This document shows, in pieces, positions 7,981 through 18,995 of a stretch of DNA of 64,000 bases; positions within the stretch are counted from its first letter, which is position 1; the number at the start of each line of letters is the position of its first letter. The stretch spans positions 62,001 to 126,000 of the forward strand of contig FZQV01000003.1 of assembly GCA_900199505.1 (NCBI GenBank), read 5' to 3'. Made by a program: the position numbers and the translations under genes. Under the pieces are notes generated by a model. That model was not told the DNA's origin, searched no databases, and saw only the letters and a program-made list of their open reading frames with translations. Source of the stretch: Ruaniaceae bacterium KH17. Lineage in GTDB: Bacteria; Actinomycetota; Actinomycetes; Actinomycetales; Actinomycetaceae.

Positions 7981-8016
7981 TGAGGAAAGGGATCCCGAAT
8001 GGGGTCCCTTTCCTCA
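7981..8016 (+). terminator. hairpin terminator after rpsA
   Basis: Arms TGAGGAAAGGGATCCC (7981-7996) and GGGGTCCCTTTCCTCA (8001-8016) pair over 16 positions with one G-U, around a GAAT loop, 13 nt after the rpsA stop. No U-tract follows. From 8017 to 8193 there is no convincing gene; a -10-like TAAGGT (8182-8187) lies 6 nt before the coaE ATG, so that transcript may be nearly leaderless. Confidence 0.75.
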
Positions 8017-8193
8017 CCTCTTGGCGGCGACATCCTGCGCGTAGAGAGCGTTGCGAACGAAGTCGCAGGATCCAGGCCTCGGTTCCAACGTCAGTTCCTG
8101 GAATCCGCGATACTTCGACTCGCACTCGGCGCGCTCAGCACATCGCTTCGCGCACAATGACGAAGTGCGCGGGATGACGAATAAGGTGGATCT

Positions 8194-8769
8194 ATGACTG
8201 TTCTCGGGCTCACCGGCGGGATCGGCTCCGGCAAGTCCACCGTGGCAGCGCTGTTTGCGGCGCGTGGCGTGGCCGTGATCGACGCCGATCAGATCGCGCG
8301 CGAGGTCACTGCCCCAGGCACGCCCGGCCATGAGGCCGTGGCGGAGGCATTCCCCGAGGCGGTGTCCGACGGCGTCCTTGACCGAAGCAGGCTGGCCCAG
8401 ATTGTCTTCGCGGACCATGCGGCGAAAGCACTCCTCGAGAGCATCGTCCACCCCCTCGTTTACGCCGAATCCGCGCGCCGGGCTGCGGGCCATGAGCTCG
8501 TCCTCCACGACGTCCCACTGATTGTGGAGAAGGGGCTTGCCGAACGCTATGACGCGGTGATCGTCGTCGGCGCTAGCCACGAGACGCGGCGCAGGCGGCT
8601 CATCCAGCGGGGGATGGACGAGGCCGATATCGAGGCACGGATAGCCACCCAGGCCACCGACGAGCAGCGCCGTGCGATCGCCGATTACTGGATCGACAAC
8701 GACGGCGATCTCCCCGAGCTGGACCGCGCAGTCGAATCGGTCTTCGAGCGTGTCAGTGGGGCGGTTTAG
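8194..8769 (+). CDS. coaE: dephospho-CoA kinase
   Basis: A 191-aa cytosolic kinase catalysing the last step of coenzyme A synthesis, phosphorylation of the ribose 3'-OH of dephospho-CoA. The P-loop is [17 protein letters not shown] at the N-terminus, followed by [11 protein letters not shown] (substrate-binding aspartate), [22 protein letters not shown] and the R-rich lid [23 protein letters not shown]. Length and motifs are standard. The stop is 10 bp before uvrB, so the two genes are probably cotranscribed, a common actinobacterial pair. Confidence 0.95.
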   Translation: MTVLGLTGGIGSGKSTVAALFAARGVAVIDADQIAREVTAPGTPGHEAVAEAFPEAVSDGVLDRSRLAQIVFADHAAKALLESIVHPLVYAESARRAAGHELVLHDVPLIVEKGLAERYDAVIVVGASHETRRRRLIQRGMDEADIEARIATQATDEQRRAIADYWIDNDGDLPELDRAVESVFERVSGAV

Positions 8770-8779
8770 GCTGGACGGC

Positions 8780-10834
8780 ATGCAACGCGTCATCCAAGCG
8801 AACCATCCTTTCGAGGTGATCTCGGAGTATCAGCCGAGTGGCGACCAGCCGCAGGCGATCTCGGAGCTCGAGCAACGCATCACGGCGGGGGAGAAGGACG
8901 TGGTCCTGCTTGGAGCCACGGGAACCGGCAAGTCCGCCACCACGGCATGGCTCATCGAGAAGCTGCAGCGGCCCACGCTCGTGATGGCGCACAACAAGAC
9001 GCTCGCGGCGCAGCTCGCCGCCGAGTTCCGCGAACTCTTGCCGAACAACGCGGTCGAGTACTTCGTCTCGTACTACGACTACTACCAGCCCGAGGCATAC
9101 GTCCCGCAGACCGACACGTACATCGAGAAGGACTCCTCGATCAACGATGAGGTGGAGCGGCTCCGGCACTCGGCCACGAACTCGTTGCTCACGCGCCGCG
9201 ACGTCGTCGTGGTTGCCTCCGTCTCCTGCATCTACGGTCTCGGCACGCCGGAAGAGTATGTGGAACGGATGATGCCGCTCGAGGTGGGCATGACCATCGA
9301 GCGCAACGATCTGCTGCGTGCCTTCGTCAATATGCAGTACGCCCGCAACGATCTCGCCTTCACGCGGGGGACATTCCGGGTGCGCGGCGACACCATCGAG
9401 ATCATCCCGGTCTATGAGGAACTCGCCGTTCGCATCGAGATGTTTGGAGACGAGATCGATTCGCTCACGATGCTCAACCCACTCACGGGACAGCCGATTC
9501 GGTCCGAGGAGCGGGTCTACGTGTTTCCGGCCTCGCACTATGTGGCGGGCGAGGAACGGATGGAGCGGGCGATCTCGAGCATTGAAGCGGAGCTCGAGGA
9601 GCGACTCGACGAGCTGCAGCGCCAGAACAAGCTACTCGAGGCGCAACGGCTCCGGCTACGCACCACACACGACATCGAGTCGATGCGCACGATCGGTACC
9701 ACGGCCGGCATCGAGAACTACTCGAGGCACATCGATGGCCGCGGCCCGGGCACGCCACCCCACACGTTGCTGGACTACTTCCCGGACGATTTCCTCCTCG
9801 TGATCGACGAATCACACGTGACCGTGCCGCAGATCGGCGCCATGTTCGAGGGGGACTCCTCCCGTAAGCGCACACTCGTGGATCACGGCTTCCGGCTACC
9901 GTCCGCGCTCGATAACCGCCCGCTCACCTGGGACGAGTTCCTCGAACGGACGGGCCAGACCGTGTTTCTCTCGGCCACGCCCGGTTCGTACGAGCTCTCC
10001 CAGTCCGACGGCGTCGTCGAACAGATCATTCGGCCCACCGGCCTCGTCGATCCCAAGGTGGTCGTTAAGCCGCCCACCGGGCAGATCGATGATCTGCTCC
10101 ACGAGATCACACAACGCGTGGATCGCAACGAGCGCGTCCTCGTCACCACTCTCACAAAGAAGATGGCCGAAGACCTCACCGACTACCTCCTAGAGCGGGG
10201 GGTCAAGGTACAGTACCTGCACTCCGATGTCGATACCCTCCGCCGCGTGGAGCTCCTGCGCGAGCTGAGGATGGGGGTCTGCGACGTCATTGTGGGCATC
10301 AATCTGCTCCGTGAGGGCCTGGACTTGCCCGAGGTCTCGCTCGTCGCGATCTTGGACGCCGACAAGCAAGGCTTCCTGCGCTCCGCCACCTCGCTGATCC
10401 AAACCATCGGCCGTGCGGCTCGTAACGTTTCGGGCGAAGTGCATATGTACGCGGATACGATCACGCCCGCCATGAAGCAGGCGATCGAGGAGACGGAGCG
10501 GCGCCGCGAGAAGCAGATCCGCTACAACGAAGAGCACGGCATCGATCCCACGCCGCTTCGCAAAAAGATTAATGACATCACCGAGATGCTCGCGCGCGAA
10601 GAACTCGATACCGAAGAGCTACTCAAGGGCGGCTACCGGAACGTGCGAGCGCCGGATCGTCCGCGTGACAGCAGTGCGCTTTCGGGTGCCGCGCTGATGG
10701 ATCTCGGCTCGCTGATCGACGATCTCACCTCCCAGATGCACGCGGCGGCCGAGGACCTTCAGTTTGAGCTGGCGGCGCGGTTACGTGACGAGATCCACGA
10801 TCTGAAGAGCGAGTATCGTGAAATGAGTGATTGA
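8780..10834 (+). CDS. uvrB: UvrABC excision nuclease subunit B
   Basis: A 684-aa helicase-like damage-verification subunit of nucleotide excision repair. Visible are Walker [10 protein letters not shown], the DNA-clamping beta-hairpin region around [12 protein letters not shown] and IEKDSSIN, the DEAH-equivalent VIDESHVT, helicase motifs V/VI ([26 protein letters not shown]) and the C-terminal UVR motif ([20 protein letters not shown]) that contacts UvrC. The ATG at 8780 follows coaE by 10 bp. No LexA box is obvious upstream, unlike uvrA. uvrA and uvrC follow nearby at 12.4-17.1 kb. Confidence 0.97.
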   Translation: MQRVIQANHPFEVISEYQPSGDQPQAISELEQRITAGEKDVVLLGATGTGKSATTAWLIEKLQRPTLVMAHNKTLAAQLAAEFRELLPNNAVEYFVSYYDYYQPEAYVPQTDTYIEKDSSINDEVERLRHSATNSLLTRRDVVVVASVSCIYGLGTPEEYVERMMPLEVGMTIERNDLLRAFVNMQYARNDLAFTRGTFRVRGDTIEIIPVYEELAVRIEMFGDEIDSLTMLNPLTGQPIRSEERVYVFPASHYVAGEERMERAISSIEAELEERLDELQRQNKLLEAQRLRLRTTHDIESMRTIGTTAGIENYSRHIDGRGPGTPPHTLLDYFPDDFLLVIDESHVTVPQIGAMFEGDSSRKRTLVDHGFRLPSALDNRPLTWDEFLERTGQTVFLSATPGSYELSQSDGVVEQIIRPTGLVDPKVVVKPPTGQIDDLLHEITQRVDRNERVLVTTLTKKMAEDLTDYLLERGVKVQYLHSDVDTLRRVELLRELRMGVCDVIVGINLLREGLDLPEVSLVAILDADKQGFLRSATSLIQTIGRAARNVSGEVHMYADTITPAMKQAIEETERRREKQIRYNEEHGIDPTPLRKKINDITEMLAREELDTEELLKGGYRNVRAPDRPRDSSALSGAALMDLGSLIDDLTSQMHAAAEDLQFELAARLRDEIHDLKSEYREMSD

Positions 10835-10887
10835 TCGCACGAGACTGATAGACGCCCTGGGCGCGCCGGTTCGGTATTGTTTACCGC

Positions 10888-10978
10888 TGAGGGCAGTATT
10901 CCTTCGCTTCTCGGTCGTCATCACGGTGGACTAGTTGCCCACTCGGTCGGGTGGGCGCGTTAGCGCGGAAGAGACCTC
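10888..10978 (+). promoter_or_regulatory. yybP-ykoY manganese riboswitch upstream of terC
   Basis: The leader fits the yybP-ykoY architecture: P1 GAGG (10889-10892) with CCTC (10975-10978); junction GCAGTA (10893-10898), corresponding to the conserved GGAGUAG; P2 TTCC (10899-10902) with GGAA (10967-10970); junction GAGA (10971-10974). The conserved GTCGTCA loop is at 10914-10920. The Shine-Dalgarno AGGAAAGG follows at 10987-10994. The class senses Mn2+ and is typically found upstream of TerC-family genes, as here. Identified by eye from motif order, not by a covariance-model search. Confidence 0.75.
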
Positions 10979-10999
10979 GTAGCTTCAGGAAAGGCCTAA

Positions 11000-11998
11000 A
11001 TGGGCTCCCCTCACTTGAATCCCACGTTCGAGGTCATTGCGCTTTCGGTGGTGGTGCTGATCATCGTCGTCGATCTGCTGCTGGTCTTCAAGAGGCCACA
11101 TGTGCCCTCCTTCAGGGAGTGCGTGGCGTGGGTGTCGCTCTACGTCTCGCTCGCGCTGATCTTCGGCCTCGTGCTCTACTTCGTCACCCAAAACGGCGAA
11201 GTGGTCACGCAGTTCTATACCGGCTGGCTGGTCGAGTACAGCATGTCGGTGGATAACCTCTTCATCTTCATCGTGATTCTCACGCGCTTCAAGGTGCCGC
11301 CGAAGGACCAACAAACCGTTCTGATGATTGGCATCATCATCGCCCTCATCCTGCGTGCGGGAATGATCCTCATTGGCGCGGCCGTGATCGAGCGATTCTC
11401 GCCGATCTTCTACGTGTTCGGTGCGTTCCTGATCTGGACCGCATGGACCCAAGTGAAGCCCGGTGGTGGGCATGGCGAGGACAAGGGCGAGGGCAAGCTG
11501 ATCGGTGCGATCCGCACGCGGCTCGCGATTCACGAAGAGTACGACGACAACAAGTTCCGCACGGTCGTCGACGGCAAGAAGGTGTGGACGCCGATGATCT
11601 TGGTCGTTGTGGCCCTCGGCACCACGGACTTGATGTTCGCGCTGGACTCGATCCCCGCGATCTTCGGAATCACGAAGGACCCATTCATCGTCTTCTCGAC
11701 GAACCTCTTCGCGTTGATGGGCCTGAGGCAGTTGTACTTCCTGCTCGGGGGCCTGATCGATCGCCTGGTCTATCTGCCATACGGGCTCGCGGGCATCCTG
11801 CTCTTCATTGGTATCAAGCTCATCCTAGAAGCGATGCACCTGAACGAGATCTCGTGGCTGAACAACGGTGAGCCGTTCCACGTTCCGCACATCACGCCGC
11901 TGCAATCATTGATCGTGATCGCCTCGATACTCATCGCGACAACGCTCCTCTCACTGACCGTTGGGAAGAGGAGGTTCGACCAGGAGCACGCGCACTAG
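11000..11998 (+). CDS. TerC family integral membrane protein (Alx/MeeF-like, probable Mn2+ exporter)
   Basis: A 332-aa polytopic membrane protein of the TerC family. Characteristic stretches are YSMSVDNLFIFIVILTRFKVP and GTTDLMFALDSIPAIFGI, whose membrane acidic residues are thought to bind metal, plus FALMGLRQLYFLLGGLIDRL. About nine hydrophobic segments are visible, with a cytosolic loop near residues 150-190. Members under Mn2+ riboswitches act in manganese efflux or metalation of exported enzymes; the riboswitch in its leader supports that role rather than tellurite resistance. It is convergent with the yciI-like gene, with 13 bp between the ends. Confidence 0.9.
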   Translation: MGSPHLNPTFEVIALSVVVLIIVVDLLLVFKRPHVPSFRECVAWVSLYVSLALIFGLVLYFVTQNGEVVTQFYTGWLVEYSMSVDNLFIFIVILTRFKVPPKDQQTVLMIGIIIALILRAGMILIGAAVIERFSPIFYVFGAFLIWTAWTQVKPGGGHGEDKGEGKLIGAIRTRLAIHEEYDDNKFRTVVDGKKVWTPMILVVVALGTTDLMFALDSIPAIFGITKDPFIVFSTNLFALMGLRQLYFLLGGLIDRLVYLPYGLAGILLFIGIKLILEAMHLNEISWLNNGEPFHVPHITPLQSLIVIASILIATTLLSLTVGKRRFDQEHAH

Positions 11999-12011
11999 GC
12001 GCCTTCGCGAG

Positions 12012-12296
12012 CTACTGCGCGTACTGCTTCAGCACACCGATCACGGGCAGCCACTCTTCGGCGGTCCGCTCGGCGATGCAGTTCTCGATGTAGAACGGGT
12101 CCGCCTCGAGAATCCGCAGCGCCTTGTCGGGCGAGTCCGCCGAGACGATCAAGAGAGCGCCATTCGCGGTGGTGAGCGGTCCCGACGCAACGATCACGCC
12201 GTCGTCGGCCAGTCCCCCCAGATACTCGCGGTGGGCGGGCCGAATCTCGGCAAGGGGAGCGTCGGTTGCGTAGCTGTACTGAACTGCGATGATCAT
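12012..12296 (-). CDS. YciI family protein
   Basis: A 94-aa dimeric alpha/beta-barrel protein of the YciI (YCII) family, related to ferredoxin-like enzymes such as muconolactone isomerase and dehydrochlorinases. The family's conserved region is [23 protein letters not shown], with the His-Asp pair, and [19 protein letters not shown] follows. The start at 12296 (MIIAVQYS) gives family length; the longer frame reaches back across uvrA. It is divergent from uvrA and shares the 61-bp interval containing the LexA box. The biochemical function is unknown. Confidence 0.85.
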   Translation of the reverse strand: MIIAVQYSYATDAPLAEIRPAHREYLGGLADDGVIVASGPLTTANGALLIVSADSPDKALRILEADPFYIENCIAERTAEEWLPVIGVLKQYAQ

Positions 12297-12320
12297 GTCG
12301 CTATCGTAGCGGCGCGCCGT

Positions 12321-12336
12321 TCGAACAGTTGTACGA
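12321..12336 (+). promoter_or_regulatory. LexA (SOS) box upstream of uvrA
   Basis: TCGAAC-AGTT-GTACGA matches the actinobacterial/Gram-positive LexA site TCGAAC-N4-GTTCGA at 11 of 12 positions. It is 21 bp upstream of the uvrA start and 24 bp upstream of the divergent yciI-like gene, so LexA could repress both. Confidence 0.8.
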
Positions 12337-12357
12337 TAAGCACCCAATGGAACTAGC

Positions 12358-15219
12358 ATGGCATTTGTGAATGAACGTCTTATCGTCTCCGGCGCCCGCG
12401 AGCACAACCTGAAGAATGTCTCGCTGGACCTGCCACGAGACACCTTCATCGTTTTCACCGGGCTTTCCGGGTCCGGGAAGTCCTCGCTTGCCTTCGACAC
12501 GATCTTCGCTGAAGGCCAGCGCCGCTACGTGGAGTCGTTGTCCTCGTACGCCCGCCAGTTCCTTGGGCAGATGGACAAGCCACACGTGGACTTCATCGAG
12601 GGGCTTTCGCCGGCGGTCTCGATCGATCAGAAGGGCACCAACCGAAACCCGCGTTCCACGGTGGGGACGATCACCGAGGTCTACGACTACCTCCGGCTCC
12701 TCTATGCGCGTGCCGGCACCGCGACCTGTCCTGTCTGTGGCGCGGAGATCATCTCGCAAACCCCCCAACAGATGGTTGATCGCCTGATGGCGCTCCCAGA
12801 GGGCACCCGTTTCCAGGTCCTCGCGCCCGTCGTACGCGGCCGCAAAGGCGAGTATGCCGATCTCTTCGCCGATCTTCAGTCGCAGGGGTTCGCCAGGGCC
12901 AAGGTCGACGGCGAAACGGTCCCGTTGGCGGAGGCACCGGCCCTCGAGAAGAACCTCAAGCATTCCATCGAGGTGGTGGTCGATCGCTTGGTCGTGAAGG
13001 ACACGATGCGGGTGCGTCTGACCGACTCGGTGGAGACGGCGCTCCGCCTCGCCGAAGGTCAAATGATCGCCGATTTCGTGGATGTGGACGAAGGCTCGCC
13101 GGAACGCACCATGCGCTTTTCGGCACACCGCGCGTGCCCCAACGATCACCCGCTACAGCTCGCCGAGATCGAGCCGCGTTCGTTCTCGTTCAACGCGCCG
13201 TACGGTGCCTGCCCAGATTGCTCGGGCCTCGGCACACACCTCGAAGTGGATCCCGATCTCGTCGTTCCGGACACCACCAAGACTCTCGCCGAGGGAGCGA
13301 TCGCTCCCTGGCCGGGCGAGAACTCGAAGTACTACTTCCGCATCATCCAGGGGCTCGCCAAGGAGCTCGGCTTCTCGACTGAGGTGCCGTGGGAGGAACT
13401 CCCAGCCGAGGCGAGGGAGGCGCTGCTCTTTGGCAAGGACTACGAAGTTCATGTCAGTTACAAGAACCGCTTCGGACGGATGCGCAGCTACACCTCGGGC
13501 TTCGAGGGAGCGGTGCACTACATCAACCGCAAGCACGGCGAAACGGAATCGGAGTACTCCCGCGAAAAGTACCGGGGCTTCATGCGTGAGGTGCCGTGTT
13601 CCGTGTGCCACGGCGCGCGGCTGCGCCCCGAGGTGCTCGCCGTCAAGCTTGGCGGTCTCTCGATCGCCGAGCTCTGCGATCTGTCGATCGCCGAGGCCGA
13701 GGCCTTCCTCGCCGGGGTGTCGCTCACCCCACGACAGGCAGCGATTGCCGATCAGGTGATGAAAGAGATTCATGCGCGCCTGGGGTTCCTGCTCGACGTC
13801 GGGCTCGATTACCTCACGCTCTCGCGCGCGGCGGGAACGCTCTCGGGTGGTGAGGCACAGCGGATCCGCCTGGCAACCCAGATCGGCTCAGGCCTAGTGG
13901 GCGTGCTGTATGTGCTCGATGAGCCTTCGATCGGTCTGCACCAGCGGGACAATCGCCGCCTGATCGAGACCCTCACCAGGCTGCGGGATATCGGCAACAC
14001 GCTGATCGTCGTCGAACATGACGAGGACACGATCCGGACCGCCGACTGGATCGTGGACATCGGGCCGCGCGCGGGGGAGCACGGCGGGGAGATTGTGCAC
14101 TCGGGAGACTATGCGGGCCTGCTCGCGCAGAAGCGTTCGATTACCGGCGATTACCTCGCCGGGCGGCGCTCGATCCCGACTCCCGCGATGCGGCGCCCGG
14201 TCGATCCTGAGCGCGTGGTGACAGTCCGGGGCGCGAGTGAAAACAACCTTCAGGACGTCACGGTCGAGTTTCCGCTGGGCTGCCTGATCGCCGTCACGGG
14301 CGTCTCGGGTTCGGGAAAGTCGACGCTCGTGAACTCGGTGCTCTACACCGTGCTGGCGCGTGAACTGAACCGTTCACGATCGCAGGTCCCAGGCCGACAC
14401 CGCTCTGTCAGCGGGCTGGAACACCTCGACAAGGTGGTGCACGTGGATCAGTCGCCGATTGGCCGCACCCCACGTTCGAACCCGGCGACCTATACGGGCG
14501 TGTGGGATCACATGCGGAAGCTGTTTGCGTCCACGCCCGAGGCGAAGGTGCGCGGCTACGGGCCGGGCCGGTTCTCGTTCAACGTCAAGGGCGGGCGGTG
14601 CGAGGCGTGCAAGGGCGATGGCACGCTGAAGATTGAGATGAACTTCCTTCCGGACGTCTACGTCCAGTGCGAAGAGTGCCATGGCGCGAGGTACAACCGC
14701 GAAACGCTTGAGGTGCACTACAAGGGCAAGTCCGTGGCCGATGTGCTGGACATGCCCATCGACGAGGCGGCTGAGTTCTTCTCCTCGGTTCCGGCGATCT
14801 CGCGGCACCTTCGGACTCTCACGGATGTGGGCCTCGGTTATGTGCGGCTCGGGCAGAGCGCACCCACCCTCTCCGGTGGCGAGGCGCAGCGCGTGAAGCT
14901 CGCCTCGGAGCTACACAAACGCTCGAATGGCCGAACGGTGTATGTGCTCGATGAGCCCACCACGGGGCTGCACTTCGAGGACATCAGGAAGCTCTTGGAG
15001 GTGCTTCAGGGGCTCGTGGAGAAGGGCAACACCGTGATCGTCATCGAGCACAACCTCGACGTGATCAAGTCCTCCGACTGGGTGATCGATCTCGGCCCCG
15101 AGGGTGGTTCCGGCGGTGGCCAGGTGGTTGCCGAGGGAACTCCGGAGCAGGTGAGCGAGGTCGCGGAATCTCACACCGGCACGTTCCTCAAGGGAATCCT
15201 CGATGGCGGATCCCGCTAG
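12358..15219 (+). CDS. uvrA: UvrABC excision nuclease subunit A
   Basis: A 953-aa ABC-type ATPase that searches for bulky DNA lesions and loads UvrB. Two nucleotide-binding domains are seen: Walker [21 protein letters not shown] near the N-terminus and [16 protein letters not shown] near residue 650, each with an ABC signature ([26 protein letters not shown]). The C-terminal zinc finger is CEACKGDG...CEECHG. The first zinc module reads ACPNDH...CPDC, with one expected CxxC pair altered, as is recalled for actinobacterial UvrA. The LexA box in front predicts SOS induction. The 3' end overlaps uvrC by 17 nt. Confidence 0.98.
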   Translation: MAFVNERLIVSGAREHNLKNVSLDLPRDTFIVFTGLSGSGKSSLAFDTIFAEGQRRYVESLSSYARQFLGQMDKPHVDFIEGLSPAVSIDQKGTNRNPRSTVGTITEVYDYLRLLYARAGTATCPVCGAEIISQTPQQMVDRLMALPEGTRFQVLAPVVRGRKGEYADLFADLQSQGFARAKVDGETVPLAEAPALEKNLKHSIEVVVDRLVVKDTMRVRLTDSVETALRLAEGQMIADFVDVDEGSPERTMRFSAHRACPNDHPLQLAEIEPRSFSFNAPYGACPDCSGLGTHLEVDPDLVVPDTTKTLAEGAIAPWPGENSKYYFRIIQGLAKELGFSTEVPWEELPAEAREALLFGKDYEVHVSYKNRFGRMRSYTSGFEGAVHYINRKHGETESEYSREKYRGFMREVPCSVCHGARLRPEVLAVKLGGLSIAELCDLSIAEAEAFLAGVSLTPRQAAIADQVMKEIHARLGFLLDVGLDYLTLSRAAGTLSGGEAQRIRLATQIGSGLVGVLYVLDEPSIGLHQRDNRRLIETLTRLRDIGNTLIVVEHDEDTIRTADWIVDIGPRAGEHGGEIVHSGDYAGLLAQKRSITGDYLAGRRSIPTPAMRRPVDPERVVTVRGASENNLQDVTVEFPLGCLIAVTGVSGSGKSTLVNSVLYTVLARELNRSRSQVPGRHRSVSGLEHLDKVVHVDQSPIGRTPRSNPATYTGVWDHMRKLFASTPEAKVRGYGPGRFSFNVKGGRCEACKGDGTLKIEMNFLPDVYVQCEECHGARYNRETLEVHYKGKSVADVLDMPIDEAAEFFSSVPAISRHLRTLTDVGLGYVRLGQSAPTLSGGEAQRVKLASELHKRSNGRTVYVLDEPTTGLHFEDIRKLLEVLQGLVEKGNTVIVIEHNLDVIKSSDWVIDLGPEGGSGGGQVVAEGTPEQVSEVAESHTGTFLKGILDGGSR

Positions 15220-17089
15220 CTATCGGCCGCAACGCATCCCCACCGATCCCGGCGTCTACCGATTCCGGGACCCCGAGGGGCGCGTGCTGTACGTGGGCAA
15301 GGCGCGCAATTTACGGGCTCGGCTGGCGAACTACTTCGCGGATCCCGCACGGCTCAATCCGCGCATCAACCTCATGGTGCATACGGCCAACAGAGTCGAA
15401 TGGACGGTGGTTGCCACCGAGGTCGAGGCGCTCACTCTCGAGTACACCTGGATCAAGGAGTTCCAGCCACGGTTCAACATCGTCTTTCGCGATGACAAGT
15501 CCTACCCGTATCTCGCGCTGAGCCTCTCCGAGGAGTTCCCACGCGCCTTCGTGACCCGCTCGGCGCACCAGACGGGGAACCGCTACTTCGGCCCGTACAC
15601 GCACGCGTGGGCGATTCGCGAGGTGCTCGATCTGCTCTTGCGGGTGTTCCCGGTGCGCTCCTGCTCCAAGGGTGTCTTCCAGCGCGCGGCGCGGCAGGGC
15701 CGGCCGTGCCTGCTCGGCTACATTGACAAGTGCTCCGCACCTTGCGTGGGCCGGGTTTCCGCAGCGGAGCACCGGGAGCTCGTGGACCGGCTTGCCGCCT
15801 TCCTAGCGGGCGACTCCAAGCGGTTCATCGCCGAGGTCGAGTCTCGCATGCGCGAGGCGGCGTCCCGCGAAGACTACGAGCTCGCTGCCAAGTTGCGGGA
15901 CGACGTCGTGGCGTTGCGACGGGTGGGGGAGCGGAACGCCGTCGTCCTGCCGCCTGGGACGAGCTGTGACATCTTTGCGCTTGCCACGGATGAGCTGCAC
16001 GCGTCAGTGCAGGTGTTCACGGTGCGCGATGGCCAGATCGTGGCGCAGCGCGGGTGGGTGACGGATCGCTCCGACGACGCGGAAGATGGGGAGCTGGTGT
16101 CGCGTCTTCTCATGCAGGCGTATGGGCCCATCGTGGATGGGGCGGACGAAGCGACCGGGATTCCGCGCGAGGTGCTCGTTCCGGCGAGCGTGGATCCTTC
16201 GATCGGACCCTGGCTGAGCAAGGCGCGTAGGGCAAAGGTCACCGTCCGGATTCCGCAGCGCGGCGAGAAGCGCCAGCTCATGGAGACGGCGAAGCTCGGC
16301 GCGCAGAAGGCGCTCCTGGCCGAGAAGCTGCGCCGGGGGAGCGACTTGACCGCGCGCTCGCAGGCGCTCACGGATCTGGCAGAGCACCTCGAGCTTGAGG
16401 ACGCGCCGCTCCGGATCGAGTGCTACGACATCTCGCATACTCAAGGCACCTACCAGGTGGGCTCGATGGTGGTCTTCGAGGACGGCATTCCGAAGAAACG
16501 GGACTATCGGCATTTCAATGTGAAGGGACCCGACGGCGAAGGGGAACGCGACGATACCGCGGCACTTTCGGAGGTGCTGCGCAGGCGGTTCGCAAAGTCC
16601 ACCGAGAAGCCCGAGGAACCCGTAACGGGCGAGTTGGAGAAAGGCGAGCCGACCTCTTTCGCCTACGAACCCGGTCTGCTCCTGATCGATGGTGGCTTGC
16701 CACAAGTGAACGCGGCAGCCGCGACCCTCTCCGAGTTGGGGATCGACGTGCCGGTGGCCGCACTCGCCAAGCGGTTGGAAGAGCTCTGGCTACCGGATGA
16801 CGAGTTCCCGGTGATCATTCCGCGCGGCTCTGAGGCGCTCCATCTTGTCCAGCGAGTGCGCGATGAGGCGCACCGTGTCGCGATTACCCGGCATCGTGCG
16901 CGGCGCTCGGCGGGAATGACCGCGTCCGTGTTGGATACCATCCCGGGAGTGGGTCCCGGCCGCCAGAAGGCGCTCCTCGCGCGTTTTCGGACCGTGGCCG
17001 CAATGCGTGACGCCACCGAGGCGCAGATCGCCGAGGTGCCCGGGATCGGACCCACCCTCGCGAGCGTCATCGTGGAGCATCTCAAGTAG
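15203..17089 (+). CDS. uvrC: UvrABC excision nuclease subunit C
   Basis: A 628-aa dual-incision endonuclease of nucleotide excision repair. The N-terminal GIY-YIG domain ([39 protein letters not shown]) makes the 3' cut. A central cysteine cluster ([13 protein letters not shown]), a UVR motif ([13 protein letters not shown]), the RNase H-like domain ([34 protein letters not shown]) and C-terminal tandem helix-hairpin-helix ([27 protein letters not shown]) follow. It overlaps uvrA, so the two are translationally coupled and share the SOS promoter. Confidence 0.97.
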   Translation: MADPASYRPQRIPTDPGVYRFRDPEGRVLYVGKARNLRARLANYFADPARLNPRINLMVHTANRVEWTVVATEVEALTLEYTWIKEFQPRFNIVFRDDKSYPYLALSLSEEFPRAFVTRSAHQTGNRYFGPYTHAWAIREVLDLLLRVFPVRSCSKGVFQRAARQGRPCLLGYIDKCSAPCVGRVSAAEHRELVDRLAAFLAGDSKRFIAEVESRMREAASREDYELAAKLRDDVVALRRVGERNAVVLPPGTSCDIFALATDELHASVQVFTVRDGQIVAQRGWVTDRSDDAEDGELVSRLLMQAYGPIVDGADEATGIPREVLVPASVDPSIGPWLSKARRAKVTVRIPQRGEKRQLMETAKLGAQKALLAEKLRRGSDLTARSQALTDLAEHLELEDAPLRIECYDISHTQGTYQVGSMVVFEDGIPKKRDYRHFNVKGPDGEGERDDTAALSEVLRRRFAKSTEKPEEPVTGELEKGEPTSFAYEPGLLLIDGGLPQVNAAAATLSELGIDVPVAALAKRLEELWLPDDEFPVIIPRGSEALHLVQRVRDEAHRVAITRHRARRSAGMTASVLDTIPGVGPGRQKALLARFRTVAAMRDATEAQIAEVPGIGPTLASVIVEHLK

Positions 17090-17109
17090 CGAAGTGGCAT
17101 ATTGGACTC

Positions 17110-18033
17110 ATGAGCGAGCCACTAACTGTGCCCGACGGTATTCCGAGCAGAGACGAGCAAGCAGAGCTACCTGCCAACGAACGGCCCGAACTCCTGATCG
17201 TCACGGGAATGTCCGGGGCGGGCAAGACTCGCGCGGTGGCCGCATTGGAGGACCTGAACTGGTATGTGGTGGACAACCTGCCCCCTCAGCTCCTGGTGAC
17301 GCTGGCTCGGATACTCGAAGGCGGCGGTGCCGTCACTCGTATGGCGGTAGTGGTGGATGCCCGTACCCGGGAGTTCTTCGACCAGATCATCTCGGTTGTC
17401 GATCAGCTACGAGGTGGCGGACTGAACTATCGAATCTTGTACCTTGACGCCTCCAATGAGGTGCTCGTGCGGCGCTTCGATTCGGTGCGCAGGCCGCATC
17501 CGATGCAAGGCGATGGCATCCTGCTTGATGGAATCTTGCGGGAGCGTGAGCGGTTAGCCGAGCTACGCAACCGCGCGGACGTGGTGATCGATACGTCCGA
17601 TCTCACGGTTCACGATCTCGCACGGCAGATCCGCGTGGCCGTGGGCAACCCCACGGACGCCCCGATCCATGTAAATGTCATGTCCTTCGGCTTCAAGTAC
17701 GGGATCCCACTGGATGCCGATCATGTGGTGGATGTGCGCTTCCTCGCCAACCCCTACTGGGTGAGCGAGCTCCGGCACCTCACGGGACACGATGAGGAGG
17801 TGCGTTCGTACGTCCTCGCCCAGGAGGGCGCTCGCGAGTTCATCGAACGATACGTGGCGGCGATCAAGCCGATCCTCGGCGGGTATGTCCGGGAACTGAA
17901 GCCCTACGTGACGATCGCAGTGGGCTGCACGGGCGGCAAGCACCGTTCGGTCGCCATCGCCGAAGCAATCGCACAAGAGCTGCGAGACGTGGCCCCCGTG
18001 CGCACACTGCACCGTGACCTGGGGATGGAATGA
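17110..18033 (+). CDS. rapZ: RapZ/YvcJ family nucleotide-binding protein
   Basis: A 307-aa P-loop protein (Walker A VTGMSGAGKTRAVAALEDL; YVVDNLPPQLL; C-terminal GCTGGKHRSVAIAEAIAQEL). In E. coli RapZ is an RNase adapter controlling GlmS synthesis; in B. subtilis YvcJ binds and hydrolyses nucleotides. In actinobacteria it forms the conserved rapZ-yvcK-whiA group seen here downstream of uvrC. The actual RNA partner is unknown. Start ATG at 17110, 20 bp after uvrC; the 3' end overlaps yvcK by 4 nt (ATGA). Confidence 0.93.
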   Translation: MSEPLTVPDGIPSRDEQAELPANERPELLIVTGMSGAGKTRAVAALEDLNWYVVDNLPPQLLVTLARILEGGGAVTRMAVVVDARTREFFDQIISVVDQLRGGGLNYRILYLDASNEVLVRRFDSVRRPHPMQGDGILLDGILRERERLAELRNRADVVIDTSDLTVHDLARQIRVAVGNPTDAPIHVNVMSFGFKYGIPLDADHVVDVRFLANPYWVSELRHLTGHDEEVRSYVLAQEGAREFIERYVAAIKPILGGYVRELKPYVTIAVGCTGGKHRSVAIAEAIAQELRDVAPVRTLHRDLGME

Positions 18034-18995
18034 TGGCGGATCTCAAAGTCGTCGCGCTCGGCGGCGGCCATGGACTGTATGCGTCGCTGAGCGCGATGCG
18101 CTACGTAACGCGAAATCTCACTGCGGTCGTGACAGTGGCCGACGACGGCGGCTCCTCCGGCCGGTTGCGGGAGGAACTCGGGTGCCTCCCCCCAGGTGAT
18201 CTCCGGATGGCTCTCGCTGCACTCTGCGATGACTCGGAGTGGGGTCACACGTGGCGAGACTTGCTCCAGTACCGCTTCGAGACGGATGGCCCACTGGACC
18301 ACCACGCCGTCGGGAACCTCCTGATCTCGGCATTGTGGGAGCAGCTGGATGATCCCGTTGCCGGGCTCGATCTGGTGGCCCGGCTCCTTCAGGCGCGCGG
18401 TCGCGTTCTGCCCATGGCGCTGCAGCCGCTCGAGATCGCGGCGCTGATGGAGCGTGACGGTGTTGTGACCGAGGTTCACGGTCAGGTGAACGTCGCGGTC
18501 GCCCCCGGGAACGTGCGGAAGATTTGGCTGACGCCGTCCGATCCGGTCGTCTGTCCGGAAGCCGTGGCGGCGATTGCTGAGGCAGACGCCGTCGTCCTTG
18601 GCCCTGGCTCCTGGTACACCTCGGTGCTGCCGCACCTGATGCTGCCCGAACTGCGCGCCGCGATCGTGAACTCGCCGGCCCAGAAAATCGTGACCATGAA
18701 CCTCGTGCCGCAGGCGGCAGAGACCGAGGGAATGACGGCGCTGGATCACTTGGCGGCGCTCTCGGACGTTGCGCCGGAGCTGCGCGTGACAACGGTGATT
18801 GGGGACCCGATGTCGATCGAGGATCTTGATGAGGTGGAGGCCGCCGTCGCGCGATTGGACGGCAGGTTGCTGCTCCGCCAGGTGCACGGGCATCCCGTGG
18901 CCGTGCATGACCCGCTACGCTTAGCTGCGGCATATCGGGACGCGCTGGAGGGCAGCTTGGGAGATGTAGGGAGGCGCCATGTCACTCACCCTTGA
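18030..18995 (+). CDS. yvcK: YvcK/CofD-like gluconeogenesis factor
   Basis: A 321-aa protein related to CofD (2-phospho-L-lactate transferase) but belonging to the YvcK clade, which binds UDP-sugars and influences cell shape, peptidoglycan precursor flow and growth on gluconeogenic carbon. The N-terminus [17 protein letters not shown] and [25 protein letters not shown] are diagnostic; [15 protein letters not shown] is a second family motif. Second gene of the rapZ-yvcK-whiA operon: it overlaps rapZ by 4 nt and whiA by 17 nt. Confidence 0.93.
   Translation: MMADLKVVALGGGHGLYASLSAMRYVTRNLTAVVTVADDGGSSGRLREELGCLPPGDLRMALAALCDDSEWGHTWRDLLQYRFETDGPLDHHAVGNLLISALWEQLDDPVAGLDLVARLLQARGRVLPMALQPLEIAALMERDGVVTEVHGQVNVAVAPGNVRKIWLTPSDPVVCPEAVAAIAEADAVVLGPGSWYTSVLPHLMLPELRAAIVNSPAQKIVTMNLVPQAAETEGMTALDHLAALSDVAPELRVTTVIGDPMSIEDLDEVEAAVARLDGRLLLRQVHGHPVAVHDPLRLAAAYRDALEGSLGDVGRRHVTHP

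Noticed and set aside
8014-8142. possible small minus-strand protein between rpsA and coaE (ends CDFVRNALYAQDVAAKR)
   Set aside because: No ATG/GTG start or ribosome site within the intergenic part, and no family recognised; a TTG start cannot be excluded but support is too thin to list.
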